A stretch of 14,708 bases of DNA from assembly GCA_039182715.1 (NCBI GenBank), contig JBCDBY010000091.1:1-14708 (forward strand), read 5' to 3'. The translations under genes and the position numbers were made by a program. Position 1 is the stretch's first letter. Every line of letters begins with the position of its first letter. The notes beneath the pieces were generated by a model. The model was not told the DNA's origin and did not search any database. It was given only the letters and a program-made list of their open reading frames with translations. This document shows positions 7,532 to 14,525 of this stretch, piece after piece. The DNA is from JBCDBY01 sp039182715. GTDB taxonomy: Bacteria; Planctomycetota; PLA2.

Positions 7532-8049
7532 TTGGCGCGCACCTTCTGCTTGCGAATGGAGGTGCGTAGCTCGTCGAGCGCGACCCGACGCTTGCCGGTC
7601 AGCTCCGGGAACCCGTCGATGCGGCGTTTGAGGTAGCGCTTGCCCTTCTTGTCGCGCGTGAGCTCGAGCTTGCCGCGGCGCGCCGCCACCAGCGTCGCGA
7701 ATCCGGCGCGGTTCGGCTTGCCGAGCAGCAGCACGCTCTCGCCTCCGGTCCGGAAGACCGGCATGCCCGCGACCACCGTGCGCTTGCCGTCGAGCTCGCC
7801 GCCGATGAGGCGCAGCTCGAAGTAGCGCTGCGGCGAGCGTCCCTTGATGTCCTCGAGCAGCTTGAGGCGCACGCGCGTGAAGACCAGGCCGCTCTCGGGG
7901 TCGCGTTCCGGCTTGCAGCCGACGCACTGCACCGCGCAGATCCGCGGCGACCGGCGGGCGAGCTCGGCGGTGGAGACGCGCTCGAACGTGGTCGCCGAGA
8001 GCATCGGCGCGGCCAGTGCGAGCACGAGGAGCGTGCGACGAAGTTGCAT
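7528..8049 (-). CDS. Small secreted protein paired with the metalloprotease, function unknown
   Basis: A 173-residue protein with a clear signal peptide: MQLRR, a hydrophobic stretch, and a likely cleavage after LSA near residue 19. The mature part begins TTFERVSTAELARRSPRIC and continues into a beta-rich domain with GGELDGKRTVVAGMPVFR and then VLLLGK. Its tail is very basic. I recall similar small secreted proteins of unknown function encoded beside matrixin-type proteases in environmental bacteria, but I cannot name a family. Three cysteines cluster at 38, 42 and 45. The ATG is at 8047-8049 with GAAGG close upstream. The stop overlaps the metalloprotease start by 4 nt, so the two proteins are probably made together; a role as partner, inhibitor or chaperone of the protease would be a guess. 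Confidence 0.72.
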   Translation of the reverse strand: MQLRRTLLVLALAAPMLSATTFERVSTAELARRSPRICAVQCVGCKPERDPESGLVFTRVRLKLLEDIKGRSPQRYFELRLIGGELDGKRTVVAGMPVFRTGGESVLLLGKPNRAGFATLVAARRGKLELTRDKKGKRYLKRRIDGFPELTGKRRVALDELRTSIRKQKVRAK

Positions 8050-8059
8050 GAGCCTTCTG

Positions 8060-8065
8060 ATTATA
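8060..8065 (-). promoter_or_regulatory. Perfect TATAAT just upstream of the small secreted protein gene
   Basis: The minus strand reads TATAAT 10 nt before the ATG at 8049, inside the 48-bp gap after the HEAT-repeat gene. No recognisable -35 box lies 16-18 nt further upstream. A transcript from it would have an almost absent leader, while the GAAGG next to the ATG would sit at its very 5' end. It may be an internal promoter or a chance match. Confidence 0.25.
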
Positions 8066-8097
8066 GGTGCCGGGCCGGAGCCATCGGCCGGAAGGAG

Positions 8098-9183
8098 TTA
8101 CCGATCCGGTGCGTTGTTCCGCTGCTTGAAGAACGCGGTCCAGGCGTCCGGGTTGCGCCCCAGCGGTTCGCCGTAGCGTTTTTCGAGCGCCGCCAGCGCC
8201 GTGACCCAGATGTAGGCATCGCGCGAGCGCAAGGCGTCGACGAGGTAGACGTTGGCCCGCTCGTCGCCGGCGCGGTGCAGCACCATCGCGGCGGTGAAGC
8301 GCACCTGGACGTTGCCCGACGCCTGCAGCAGCGTGTGGGCCGCCGACGGCGCGCGCGGGTCCTTCGCCGCCTGCAGCGAGACGAGGGCCGCGCTCTGCAC
8401 GGTCGGCCGTGGGTCGTCGAGATAGGCGGCCACGACGTCGCCCTGCCCGAGTTGCGCCAGCGCGCCGACGGCCGCCGCCAGCACGCGCGGATCGCGCTCG
8501 GTCTCGATACGGGCGAGCAGCGCCTCGGTTCGTTCCTTCCAGCGCAGCTCGCCAATGGCGACGACGATGGAGACGCGGGCGCGCCACGAGCGAGCCGCGC
8601 CCGCCTTTTCCAGCTCCGCGATCGCCTCCTGGGCGTCGTCCTTCCAGCCCAGCCGCACGAACGCCCCCAGGACGGCGGAGCGCACGAGAAAGTCGGGATC
8701 GTCGGTGGCGAGGCGCAGTGCATCCCAAAGCGGCGTGCGCTGGCCCGCGTCGCCGATCGCGCCCAGCGCCGTCGCGGCGGCGCCCCTCACGCCGCGGTCG
8801 GGATGCTCGAGGAACGGCTTCACGGCGCGAGCGGCGTAGCGCCCCCCGCAGTCGCCCAGCGCGATGAGCAGGAGGCGCAGCGTGCGCGGCTGGCGCTCCG
8901 ATCGCACCGCCTTGACGAGAAACGGCGTCGCGCGCTCGTCCTTCCAGACGCGCAGGGTGCGCGCCGCCGCCTCGCGCACGTAGCGGTCACGGTCCCCGAG
9001 AGCGACGAGCATCGCCGCCAGTGCGCGATCGGGCGGCGCGATCTGCAGCAGCTCGGCGGCGCGCTGACGAACGGCCGGATTCTCGTGGCGCAACAGCTTG
9101 ACGCGATCCGCGACGGACCCGCCGTAGTCGATGCGACTCGGTTCGGGTCCGGCGAGGAGGAGCAGCGCCAGGACGAAGGTCAT
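8098..9183 (-). CDS. HEAT-repeat protein, probably exported
   Basis: A 361-residue protein built almost wholly of paired helices in blocks of about 30 residues (for example NPAVRQRAAELLQIA, DRDRYVREAAARTLRVW, DRGVRGAAATALGAIGD, DPRPTVQSAALVSLQAAKD). This is the HEAT/PBS-lyase-like repeat pattern, with D/N-x-x-V-R at the turn and AA-x-x-L-x in the second helix. Such proteins are scaffolds for protein-protein contacts and have no predicted enzyme activity. The N-terminus (MTFVLALLLLAGPEPS) is hydrophobic like a signal peptide but lacks the usual basic residues, so export is likely rather than certain. The ATG (9181-9183) follows the VIT/VWA stop by 9 nt and has a GGGG-type ribosome binding site. 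The partner may be the VWA protein, but that is inference from position only. Confidence 0.83.
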   Translation of the reverse strand: MTFVLALLLLAGPEPSRIDYGGSVADRVKLLRHENPAVRQRAAELLQIAPPDRALAAMLVALGDRDRYVREAAARTLRVWKDERATPFLVKAVRSERQPRTLRLLLIALGDCGGRYAARAVKPFLEHPDRGVRGAAATALGAIGDAGQRTPLWDALRLATDDPDFLVRSAVLGAFVRLGWKDDAQEAIAELEKAGAARSWRARVSIVVAIGELRWKERTEALLARIETERDPRVLAAAVGALAQLGQGDVVAAYLDDPRPTVQSAALVSLQAAKDPRAPSAAHTLLQASGNVQVRFTAAMVLHRAGDERANVYLVDALRSRDAYIWVTALAALEKRYGEPLGRNPDAWTAFFKQRNNAPDR

Positions 9184-9192
9184 CGCCCCCCA

Positions 9193-11415
9193 TTATGGGC
9201 GACGGCTGATGACGTACAGCTTGCCGTCGTGGAGCAGTCGCAACTCGGGACCGACCGAAAGCCAGCGCGCCAGCTGATCGTTCTCGAGCAGTTTCATGTA
9301 CTCGTCCGAGAGATAGCGCACCTTCACGGCCGGGGGAGGGTCGATGTCCGGCGTCGTCAGCAGGGAAACCTCGTGCCAGACGCCCTCGAAGAAGCGGAAG
9401 GTCTTACCGTCGACGAGGCGCACGCCGCGACCGGTCATGCCGGCGGCGCGTTGGGCGCCCTTCATCTTGCCGAGCCGCGAAGCGAAGTGGACGGCGCCAC
9501 GGCCGGAGGTCTCGCCGTCGTCATAGGCGGCCGAGGCGCCGCGCGCCTCCTCCGCCTGCTTGCGCAGTTCATCGACCGCGTTCTCGAGACGACGCACCTC
9601 CGGCGCGGACGGGGCGCCGCCGGCGGGACGTCCACGCCGCGCGCGGTCGAGGCGTCGGCGGGCGAGTTCGCCCTCCTCCACGACGAGGAACGAGGTGTAC
9701 GGGGTGACGATGCCGTAGCGCGTGCCGAGACGGCGCACCTCGTCGGCCAGCTCCGTCGACTCCCCGTTCCGTCGCATCTGCGAGAGCAGGAAGCCGACGC
9801 GTCGGACCGCCCATAGTTTGGGCAGGAAAGTCTGCCCCGGCTGGTCGCCGAAGTTTGCCTCGTAGACGAAGTGGACCTCGTCCTTGCCCAGCTTGCCGCG
9901 CAGGCGGATCGCGTGCGCGCCCTTGCCTCGATAGCGGCCGGCAAGCACGACCTGCTGGCCGGCGAACAGGTCGCCGATGCGCTGCGGGTAGATGTCCCGG
10001 GCCTCGAGACCGTCAATCGTCACCGCGACGTCGGTGAGAACCGGCGAAGCGACGCGATCGACGAGCGTGGAGACCTTGCGCTCGATGTCTTCCTTTTCGG
10101 TGACGTAGCTCGCGGTCCCTCGGTGCGTGTCGGCGAGGTCGTTGAGGAGCTGCGTATTGACGTCGTACCCGACGCCGAATACGAACAGGCGCGCCTCGGC
10201 GCGGTTGGAGCGCCCCGCGGCGGTGTGGATTTCCTTGGGAACGACCGGGCCGATGGTCGGCTGGCCGTCGGTCAGGAAGATGACGATCGGTACGCGTCCC
10301 TCGCTGCGTCCGACCGCGAGCGACTGCACGAGCGCATCGTGCATCGCCGTCCCGCCCGTGGCGACGAGGCCCTCGACGTGCTTGACCGCCGCGGCGATGT
10401 TCTCGGGCGTGGCGGCGACGAGCGCATCGCGGTAGGGACGCGCCTCCGTCGCGAAGGTGACGATGTTGAACCGGTCCTGCGGACGCAGGCGGCCCAGCGC
10501 GTAGCCGAGCGCGCGCTTCGCCTGCGCCATCTTGCGGCCGCCGCGGTCGCCCATCGAGCCCGATGTGTCGAGCGCGAAGACGACGTCCTTGGGAAGCGGC
10601 TGGACGCGCTTGCCCGACGTGCGCGGCGCGAGCAGCATGAGGAAGTAGCCGTCGTCCCCGAGCGGCTTGTGGGTCGAGAGCGAGAGTCCGAACTCGCGGT
10701 TGCCGAGCGTGTAGAGCAGCTGCAGGTCGCGGCTCGGATCGGCGCTGACCTCCTCGAACGAGGCGGCGACGTGCGTGTCGGACTTGTGCACGACATCCAG
10801 CGCATGCGTCGGGCAGTAGAGGTTGAGGATGCCCTGCGGCGCGCGGATGTCGATCTCGCCGGCCATCTTCACGCGGCCGTGGCGGAATGCCTGGCTGCGC
10901 ATCGGATAGGTCATCTCGATCATGCCGCCGACGGTCGGCAGCACCTGGCCGAAGGAGAGCGTGACCTTGGTGTCACTCCGCGCCGGAATCGGGAAGAGAC
11001 GCGCGCGGATGGCGCGGCGGCCGGCGTACTCGAGCAGGCCGGGATCGTCGCGACGGCTGACGATCGAGCGATAGATATCGCTCGCGCGCTTGGCGTCGAG
11101 GATCTCGCCGGTGATCTGCTTGCCGCCCATGCTCATGGTGAAGTCGGAGACGGCGGCGCCGGGCGGGAGCGGGAAGAGGTAGACGCCCTCGATCGGCCAC
11201 GGGTTGGGGTTGTGGAAGACCTGCACGACGTCCGTACGGGCGACCTGGTTCTCGATGGCGATCTTGACGCGGTGCTCGGTGAGACGCATCGCCATCGGGC
11301 GCACCGGGGTCGGACGGCGCGGCGGGTCGATGCGGACCGACTCGAGCACGATGCCCTGCGCCGTGGCGGGCAGGGCGAAAAGAGCCAGGAACGAGAAGAG
11401 AGCGAACAACCTCAT
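9193..11415 (-). CDS. Secreted VIT- and von Willebrand factor A-domain protein
   Basis: A 740-residue protein with a signal peptide (1-20, ending ATAQ). A VIT (vault/inter-alpha-trypsin) domain lies at about 40-170, including NPNPWPIEGVYLFPLPPGAAV. The VWA domain is at about 275-450 with a complete metal-ion-dependent adhesion site: DTSGS (283-287), Thr356 in GGTAMHD and Asp383 in FLTDGQP. A beta-rich region and then a charged, partly coiled-coil segment (about 590-650) follow. The family resembles inter-alpha-trypsin inhibitor heavy chains, and bacterial members are generally thought to bind proteins at the cell surface. The ATG (11413-11415) overlaps the stop of the upstream cysteine-cluster gene (ATGA), with a strong GGAGGA site. 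The C-terminus shows no transmembrane anchor. Confidence 0.92.
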   Translation of the reverse strand: MRLFALFSFLALFALPATAQGIVLESVRIDPPRRPTPVRPMAMRLTEHRVKIAIENQVARTDVVQVFHNPNPWPIEGVYLFPLPPGAAVSDFTMSMGGKQITGEILDAKRASDIYRSIVSRRDDPGLLEYAGRRAIRARLFPIPARSDTKVTLSFGQVLPTVGGMIEMTYPMRSQAFRHGRVKMAGEIDIRAPQGILNLYCPTHALDVVHKSDTHVAASFEEVSADPSRDLQLLYTLGNREFGLSLSTHKPLGDDGYFLMLLAPRTSGKRVQPLPKDVVFALDTSGSMGDRGGRKMAQAKRALGYALGRLRPQDRFNIVTFATEARPYRDALVAATPENIAAAVKHVEGLVATGGTAMHDALVQSLAVGRSEGRVPIVIFLTDGQPTIGPVVPKEIHTAAGRSNRAEARLFVFGVGYDVNTQLLNDLADTHRGTASYVTEKEDIERKVSTLVDRVASPVLTDVAVTIDGLEARDIYPQRIGDLFAGQQVVLAGRYRGKGAHAIRLRGKLGKDEVHFVYEANFGDQPGQTFLPKLWAVRRVGFLLSQMRRNGESTELADEVRRLGTRYGIVTPYTSFLVVEEGELARRRLDRARRGRPAGGAPSAPEVRRLENAVDELRKQAEEARGASAAYDDGETSGRGAVHFASRLGKMKGAQRAAGMTGRGVRLVDGKTFRFFEGVWHEVSLLTTPDIDPPPAVKVRYLSDEYMKLLENDQLARWLSVGPELRLLHDGKLYVISRRP

Positions 11416-11831
11416 GCTTCCTCCGACGAAATCCGTGGATCCGAGTTCCGATGGGCCTCCAGGGAACGATACTCGTACGGGAGGTCGTACCGTCCGTGCA
11501 GCTCCCGAATTCGGGCATGGAAGCGCTCGGTCACCTCGGCGGCCGAGGACTCGTCGGAGCAGAAGTAGGTGCGGCAGGCCAACGCGCGCCCCTCACGGTT
11601 GGCGCAAAGCCCGTCGCGCAGCCAGGGGCACGCCCCGTCCGCGCGATCGGCAGGCGTACCGCCGTGATGCACCATCTCCTCGTACTCGATACGAGAGAGG
11701 TAGAGCCGATGCCCCGCCTCCTTGAAGCGGCAGCAGAGCCCGGACATCTCGCAAAAGAGCTCCGGCCGCGCGGTGAGCGCTTCGTGCGCCTCGGTATAGA
11801 TGGCGCGGAGGTCCTCCGGGGGGCTGGGCAC
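11412..11831 (-). CDS. YkgJ-family (CxxCxxCC-like) cysteine-cluster protein 1
   Basis: I take the start as the GTG at 11829-11831, giving 139 residues. The same frame is open back to 11951, but that part runs through a GC-rich repeat and over the end of the GxxExxY gene, so it is not believable protein. The Shine-Dalgarno site is poor and the start is uncertain. Cysteines lie at 27, 33, 34, 68, 76, 86 and 91, with the C...CC, C..R.LAC, FC pattern of the UPF0153/YkgJ zinc- or iron-binding family (PF03692). The biochemical role of the family is unknown; a metal cluster is presumed. It overlaps the VIT/VWA start by 4 nt (ATGA), so the two are co-translated. A second, different member lies at 12430-12900. 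Confidence 0.75.
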   Translation of the reverse strand: MPSPPEDLRAIYTEAHEALTARPELFCEMSGLCCRFKEAGHRLYLSRIEYEEMVHHGGTPADRADGACPWLRDGLCANREGRALACRTYFCSDESSAAEVTERFHARIRELHGRYDLPYEYRSLEAHRNSDPRISSEEA

Positions 11832-11855
11832 GGGTTCATCGTAAGGGCCGGGGAT

Positions 11856-11922
11856 GAGGGAGCTGAGAGCGCGGAGAGATGGCGCGCGGAAACGCGGAGG
11901 CGTCGCGGAGGCGCGGAGGGGG
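11856..11922 (+). repeat. Left inverted repeat of the GxxExxY cassette
   Basis: On the plus strand it begins GAGGGAGCTGAGAGCGCGG, continues with the exact core GAGATGGCGCGCGG (11876-11889), and then the GCGGAGGC-rich stretch up to the GxxExxY stop codon at 11923. It matches the reverse complement of 12360-12456. Relative to the right copy it lacks about 30 nt, because the core is present once rather than twice. Confidence 0.75.
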
Positions 11923-12318
11923 TCAGAGTGAGTTGACCACTCGGGTGACACCTTCGCGCATGGAGCTGGCCCCGAAGTTAAGAAGGAGACCGACTTCGAG
12001 TCCGGTCGCCTTCAGGTAGGTGATGAGCTGTCGGGCGTGGACGGGGGCCAGTTTCTCGACCGCTTTCACCTCGACGATCACCTGCTCTTCGACGATGAGG
12101 TCCGCCCGGAAGGCCGGTCCGATCAGCTCGCCCCGATGCTCCAGCGAGACGGGCGCTTCCTTCCGGATGCGGACCCCCATGTGCCTCAGCTCGACGTGAA
12201 GAGCGTTGCGGTAGGCCGACTCCAGGAGGCCGGGCCCCCACTTTCGATGAATCGCCACCGCCGCCTTGATGATTCGCCCGGTCAGGTCACCATGCTGAAA
12301 GTCGAGAGATGAGCGCAT
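11923..12318 (-). CDS. GxxExxY protein (PD-(D/E)xK nuclease-like superfamily)
   Basis: A 131-residue protein. It shows the signature GPGLLESAY, with Gly30, Glu33 and Tyr36 forming GxxExxY, preceded by DLTGRIIKAAVAIHRKWG. Further on, Asp73 in RADLIVEEQ and Glu83-x-Lys85 in VEVKA follow the D...ExK arrangement of PD-(D/E)xK nucleases, and Gln97 and NFG (114-116) are also typical of this family (PF13366/PDDEXK_3). Family members are of full length at about 125-135 residues, so it looks intact. The biochemical function of the family has not been settled as far as I know; DNA cleavage is plausible from the fold only. The start is the ATG at 12316-12318, without a good Shine-Dalgarno. It lies between inverted repeats (11856-11922 and 12360-12456). 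Confidence 0.9.
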   Translation of the reverse strand: MRSSLDFQHGDLTGRIIKAAVAIHRKWGPGLLESAYRNALHVELRHMGVRIRKEAPVSLEHRGELIGPAFRADLIVEEQVIVEVKAVEKLAPVHARQLITYLKATGLEVGLLLNFGASSMREGVTRVVNSL

Positions 12319-12359
12319 GCATAACAGTCGCGCGAGCTCGCCGAAGGTTGCACGATTTT

Positions 12360-12456
12360 CTCCCCGCGTCTCCGCGGTGCCTCCGCGCCCCCGCGCGCCA
12401 TCTCCCCGCGCGCCATCTCCCCGCGCCTCCTAGCTCTCCGCGCCCTCAGCCCCCTC
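12360..12456 (-). repeat. Right inverted repeat of the GxxExxY cassette
   Basis: Read on the minus strand it begins GAGGGGGCTGAGGGCGCGG, carries the GAGATGGCGCGCGG core twice, and ends in GCGGAGACGCGGGGAG, mirroring 11856-11922. Its outer 27 nt are part of the cysteine-cluster gene 12430-12900 and contain that gene's TAG stop (12430-12432). Confidence 0.75.
12391..12430 (+). repeat. 15-bp tandem repeat within the right inverted repeat
   Basis: CCGCGCGCCATCTCC occurs twice in direct succession (12391-12405 and 12406-12420), followed by a shortened third copy CCGCGCCTCC (12421-12430). The left repeat has a single copy of the core, so the duplication arose in the right arm. Confidence 0.85.
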
Positions 12457-12900
12457 CTGCCCCCGCCGCAAGAAGATCCGCTCCACGACCTCCCGGGGCG
12501 TCCCCCGCTCCGCGATCGCGTCGATCTCCTGCGGCCGATAGCGCGGGCCCGTCCCGATGCCCGGGCACCGCATCGCCGCGCGCTCCCACTCCTGCTTCGA
12601 CGCCAGCAACCGCGGCCAGAACGGAAACGCGAGACACTGTCGCGGCTTCACCGACTGGATCGAGCAGCGGCGATCCTCGGTCAGCAGCGCGCAGTCACCG
12701 TTCGGCATCTCGATCAGGCTGACCATGCCGTGGACGAGTCGCGTCTTCGTCCGCAGAAACTCCTCGACGGGGAGGTCGAGCGCGGCGGCGATCTCCTTCT
12801 GCTCCTTGGGCGAGAGCCAGACGTAGCCCGGCGTGCCGGTGCAGCAGTTCCCGCACTGCGTGCACGCGAAGGAGAGTCCGTCGGCGTACCAGTTCTTCAC
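12430..12900 (-). CDS. YkgJ-family cysteine-cluster protein 2
   Basis: A 156-residue cytoplasmic protein with the classic CxxCxxCC motif FACTQCGNCC (Cys13, 16, 19, 20), followed by Gly-rich loops, Cys70, Cys79 and the conserved KPRQCLAFPFW (Cys89), and Cys112 in RCPGIG. This matches PF03692, a presumed metal-binding family whose biochemical role is unknown. The start is a GTG at 12898-12900 overlapping the TGA of the TPR gene (GTGA). The last eight or so residues (EGAEGAES) and the TAG stop are encoded by the outer end of the adjacent inverted repeat and are low-complexity, so the native C-terminus was probably different. It is distinct in sequence from the other member at 11412-11831. Confidence 0.9.
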   Translation of the reverse strand: MKNWYADGLSFACTQCGNCCTGTPGYVWLSPKEQKEIAAALDLPVEEFLRTKTRLVHGMVSLIEMPNGDCALLTEDRRCSIQSVKPRQCLAFPFWPRLLASKQEWERAAMRCPGIGTGPRYRPQEIDAIAERGTPREVVERIFLRRGQEGAEGAES

Positions 12901-14525
12901 GCCGCGCGCCTGCGGCGAGCGAGGGCGAAGACGACGACGCCGCCGACTCCCAGTCCGACGGCGAACGGCCACCAGACGAAGCCGTCGGCGACGTCGACGG
13001 CTCCCTCGCTTTGCGGCAGATCGTCCTCGTCGAGCACCGCCATCTTGTCGCGCGTCGCGCGCAGGAACTCGGACGGCGCCATCTCGTACCCCTCGAACGT
13101 CTCGCGCTTCTTCGCCTTCGCGAGCAGCCAGTCCGGCGCCGGCTGGCCGGGCCCGTAGCCCGCCAGCGGATCGGGCTCGATCGGCTTCGCCGGCACGTTG
13201 CGGATCTCCGCATCGCCGAGATCGGTCAGGCCGGCGCAGATGCGCTTGAACGAGGGCATCTCGCTGACCGCCGAATACTCGCGCTGCACCGCCTCCAGCC
13301 CCTCCTTGGTCTGCTTGCGCAGCTGCGCGCGCTCCTCGCGCGTGCCTTCGGACAGGCGCTGCACCACGCGCACCATGACCAGGCGCGGGTTGGGGCAGGA
13401 GGGCTGCAGGTCGCGCGCATGCGTCAGGAACTTCCAGCTCAGATCGTACTCGCCCACGTGGAAGAGGAACTCGCCGAAGCTGAAGCAGAAGTTGTAGTCG
13501 TCGCCGAAGACCGCTCGGTACTGCATGAACAGATCCCACGACTTCTCCAGGTCGCCGTCGAGCTCGAGCAGCTTGCCGTGGATCATGGCCGCGCGCAGCC
13601 ACGCGTTGCCGTGCAGCAGCGACTCGGCCGTCGCACCCTTCGCGCCGCCCGTGAGGTTGCGCACGCGTGCGTAGCAGTAGAGCGCTTCCCGCAGATGGTT
13701 GCGGTACCCGAGGACGAGCCCGAGGTTCTTCCAGTGGGCGGCGAAGTCGGGCTCCTTCTTGATCTGCTCGCGCACGATCGTCTCGGCCGGCCCGAACTCG
13801 TTGTCCATCTCGTACGCGCCCGCCTTGTTGGTCAGCAGGTATCGCTTCGTGCGTTCCGACCGCGCCCACTTGAGCCCCTTGTCCCAGTAGACCTGCGCGC
13901 CGTCGAAGTCGTCCATCTCGAACGCCTGTGCGCCGAGCTGCATATAGCAGCGCGCGATGAGTTCGGCGCACCGCTCCACTTCCCACTTTCGCTTGGCGAG
14001 CGTCTTGAGGTCGTCGATCGCGCCCGGCTGGCCACGATGCGCCTTGAGCAGCTGGCCGTTCGCGAACTTCATCATCGCGTTGGCGAAGAGCAGCAGGTTC
14101 TGATCGCCCTCGCCGTACTGCCGTTGCACCCGGTCCATCTTGACGAAGGTCTGGTACGCACCCTGCTCCAGGTACTGCTTCTCGATGCGCTCTTTTCCTA
14201 CGCGCTCCCAGTGCGCAATTTCCACCTCGCTGCGGCCCTCGGCGCGCCAGGTGTTCATGCGGTCGCGGAGCATGCGCTGAGCGAGCGAGCCCATGTTGCA
14301 GCGGTTGATACCCCCGTGCATGAGCGCGACCCAATTGGTCTCGTCCGTCTGCCACGCCTTCACGAAGAGCGCAAACGCCGCATGCAGCGCCTGCTCCTGC
14401 GTCTCCCCCGGCTGCGGATTGGCCTGCCGCTCGAGCCCCTCGCGAATCAGCCGATTGCTCAGCTCGCGGGCGTTCTGCCCCACCGCCATGGACGCCAGAA
14501 GAAGAAAACAGCTCAGAATGCGCAC
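12897..14525 (-). CDS. Exported TPR-like protein with C-terminal membrane/arginine tail
   Basis: A 542-residue protein. It has a signal peptide at 1-16 (ending AVGQ), a long helical part with tetratricopeptide-like pairs (for example 187-222, 263-292 and 343-372), a proline-rich segment at about 445-465, and a C-terminal hydrophobic helix (about 515-535) ending in LARRRRAA. This tail would anchor the protein or act as a C-terminal sorting signal, so most of the chain would lie outside the cytoplasm. No catalytic motif is seen; a role as a scaffold or assembly factor is inferred. The start is a GTG at 14523-14525; it gives the signal peptide, but no good Shine-Dalgarno precedes it. Its stop overlaps the start of cysteine-cluster gene 2 by 4 nt. 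Confidence 0.8.
   Translation of the reverse strand: MRILSCFLLLASMAVGQNARELSNRLIREGLERQANPQPGETQEQALHAAFALFVKAWQTDETNWVALMHGGINRCNMGSLAQRMLRDRMNTWRAEGRSEVEIAHWERVGKERIEKQYLEQGAYQTFVKMDRVQRQYGEGDQNLLLFANAMMKFANGQLLKAHRGQPGAIDDLKTLAKRKWEVERCAELIARCYMQLGAQAFEMDDFDGAQVYWDKGLKWARSERTKRYLLTNKAGAYEMDNEFGPAETIVREQIKKEPDFAAHWKNLGLVLGYRNHLREALYCYARVRNLTGGAKGATAESLLHGNAWLRAAMIHGKLLELDGDLEKSWDLFMQYRAVFGDDYNFCFSFGEFLFHVGEYDLSWKFLTHARDLQPSCPNPRLVMVRVVQRLSEGTREERAQLRKQTKEGLEAVQREYSAVSEMPSFKRICAGLTDLGDAEIRNVPAKPIEPDPLAGYGPGQPAPDWLLAKAKKRETFEGYEMAPSEFLRATRDKMAVLDEDDLPQSEGAVDVADGFVWWPFAVGLGVGGVVVFALARRRRAA

Larger units (their letters stand above)
11856..12456. mobile_element. Inverted-repeat cassette carrying a GxxExxY gene
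   Basis: The GxxExxY gene is bracketed by two long, imperfect inverted repeats of GC-rich purine/pyrimidine-skewed sequence (11856-11922 and about 12360-12456). The outermost 23 nt match at 21 positions and an inner 14-nt core matches exactly. The unit fills the space between two cysteine-cluster genes and nothing else. No transposase is present, so movement, if any, would need an enzyme supplied elsewhere (non-autonomous). I see no clear target duplication. From memory, GxxExxY genes in environmental bacteria are often accompanied by repeats of the CTCCGCG type, which supports treating it as a recurring unit. Confidence 0.6.

Noticed and set aside
11829..11951. N-terminal extension of cysteine-cluster protein 1 by 40 residues
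   Set aside because: The extension is encoded by the left inverted repeat and overlaps the end of the GxxExxY gene. It has no family similarity and no ribosome binding site that I can see.
12391..12430. Possible CRISPR-like array
   Set aside because: The copies are adjacent 15-bp tandem units without spacers and belong to the inverted repeat.
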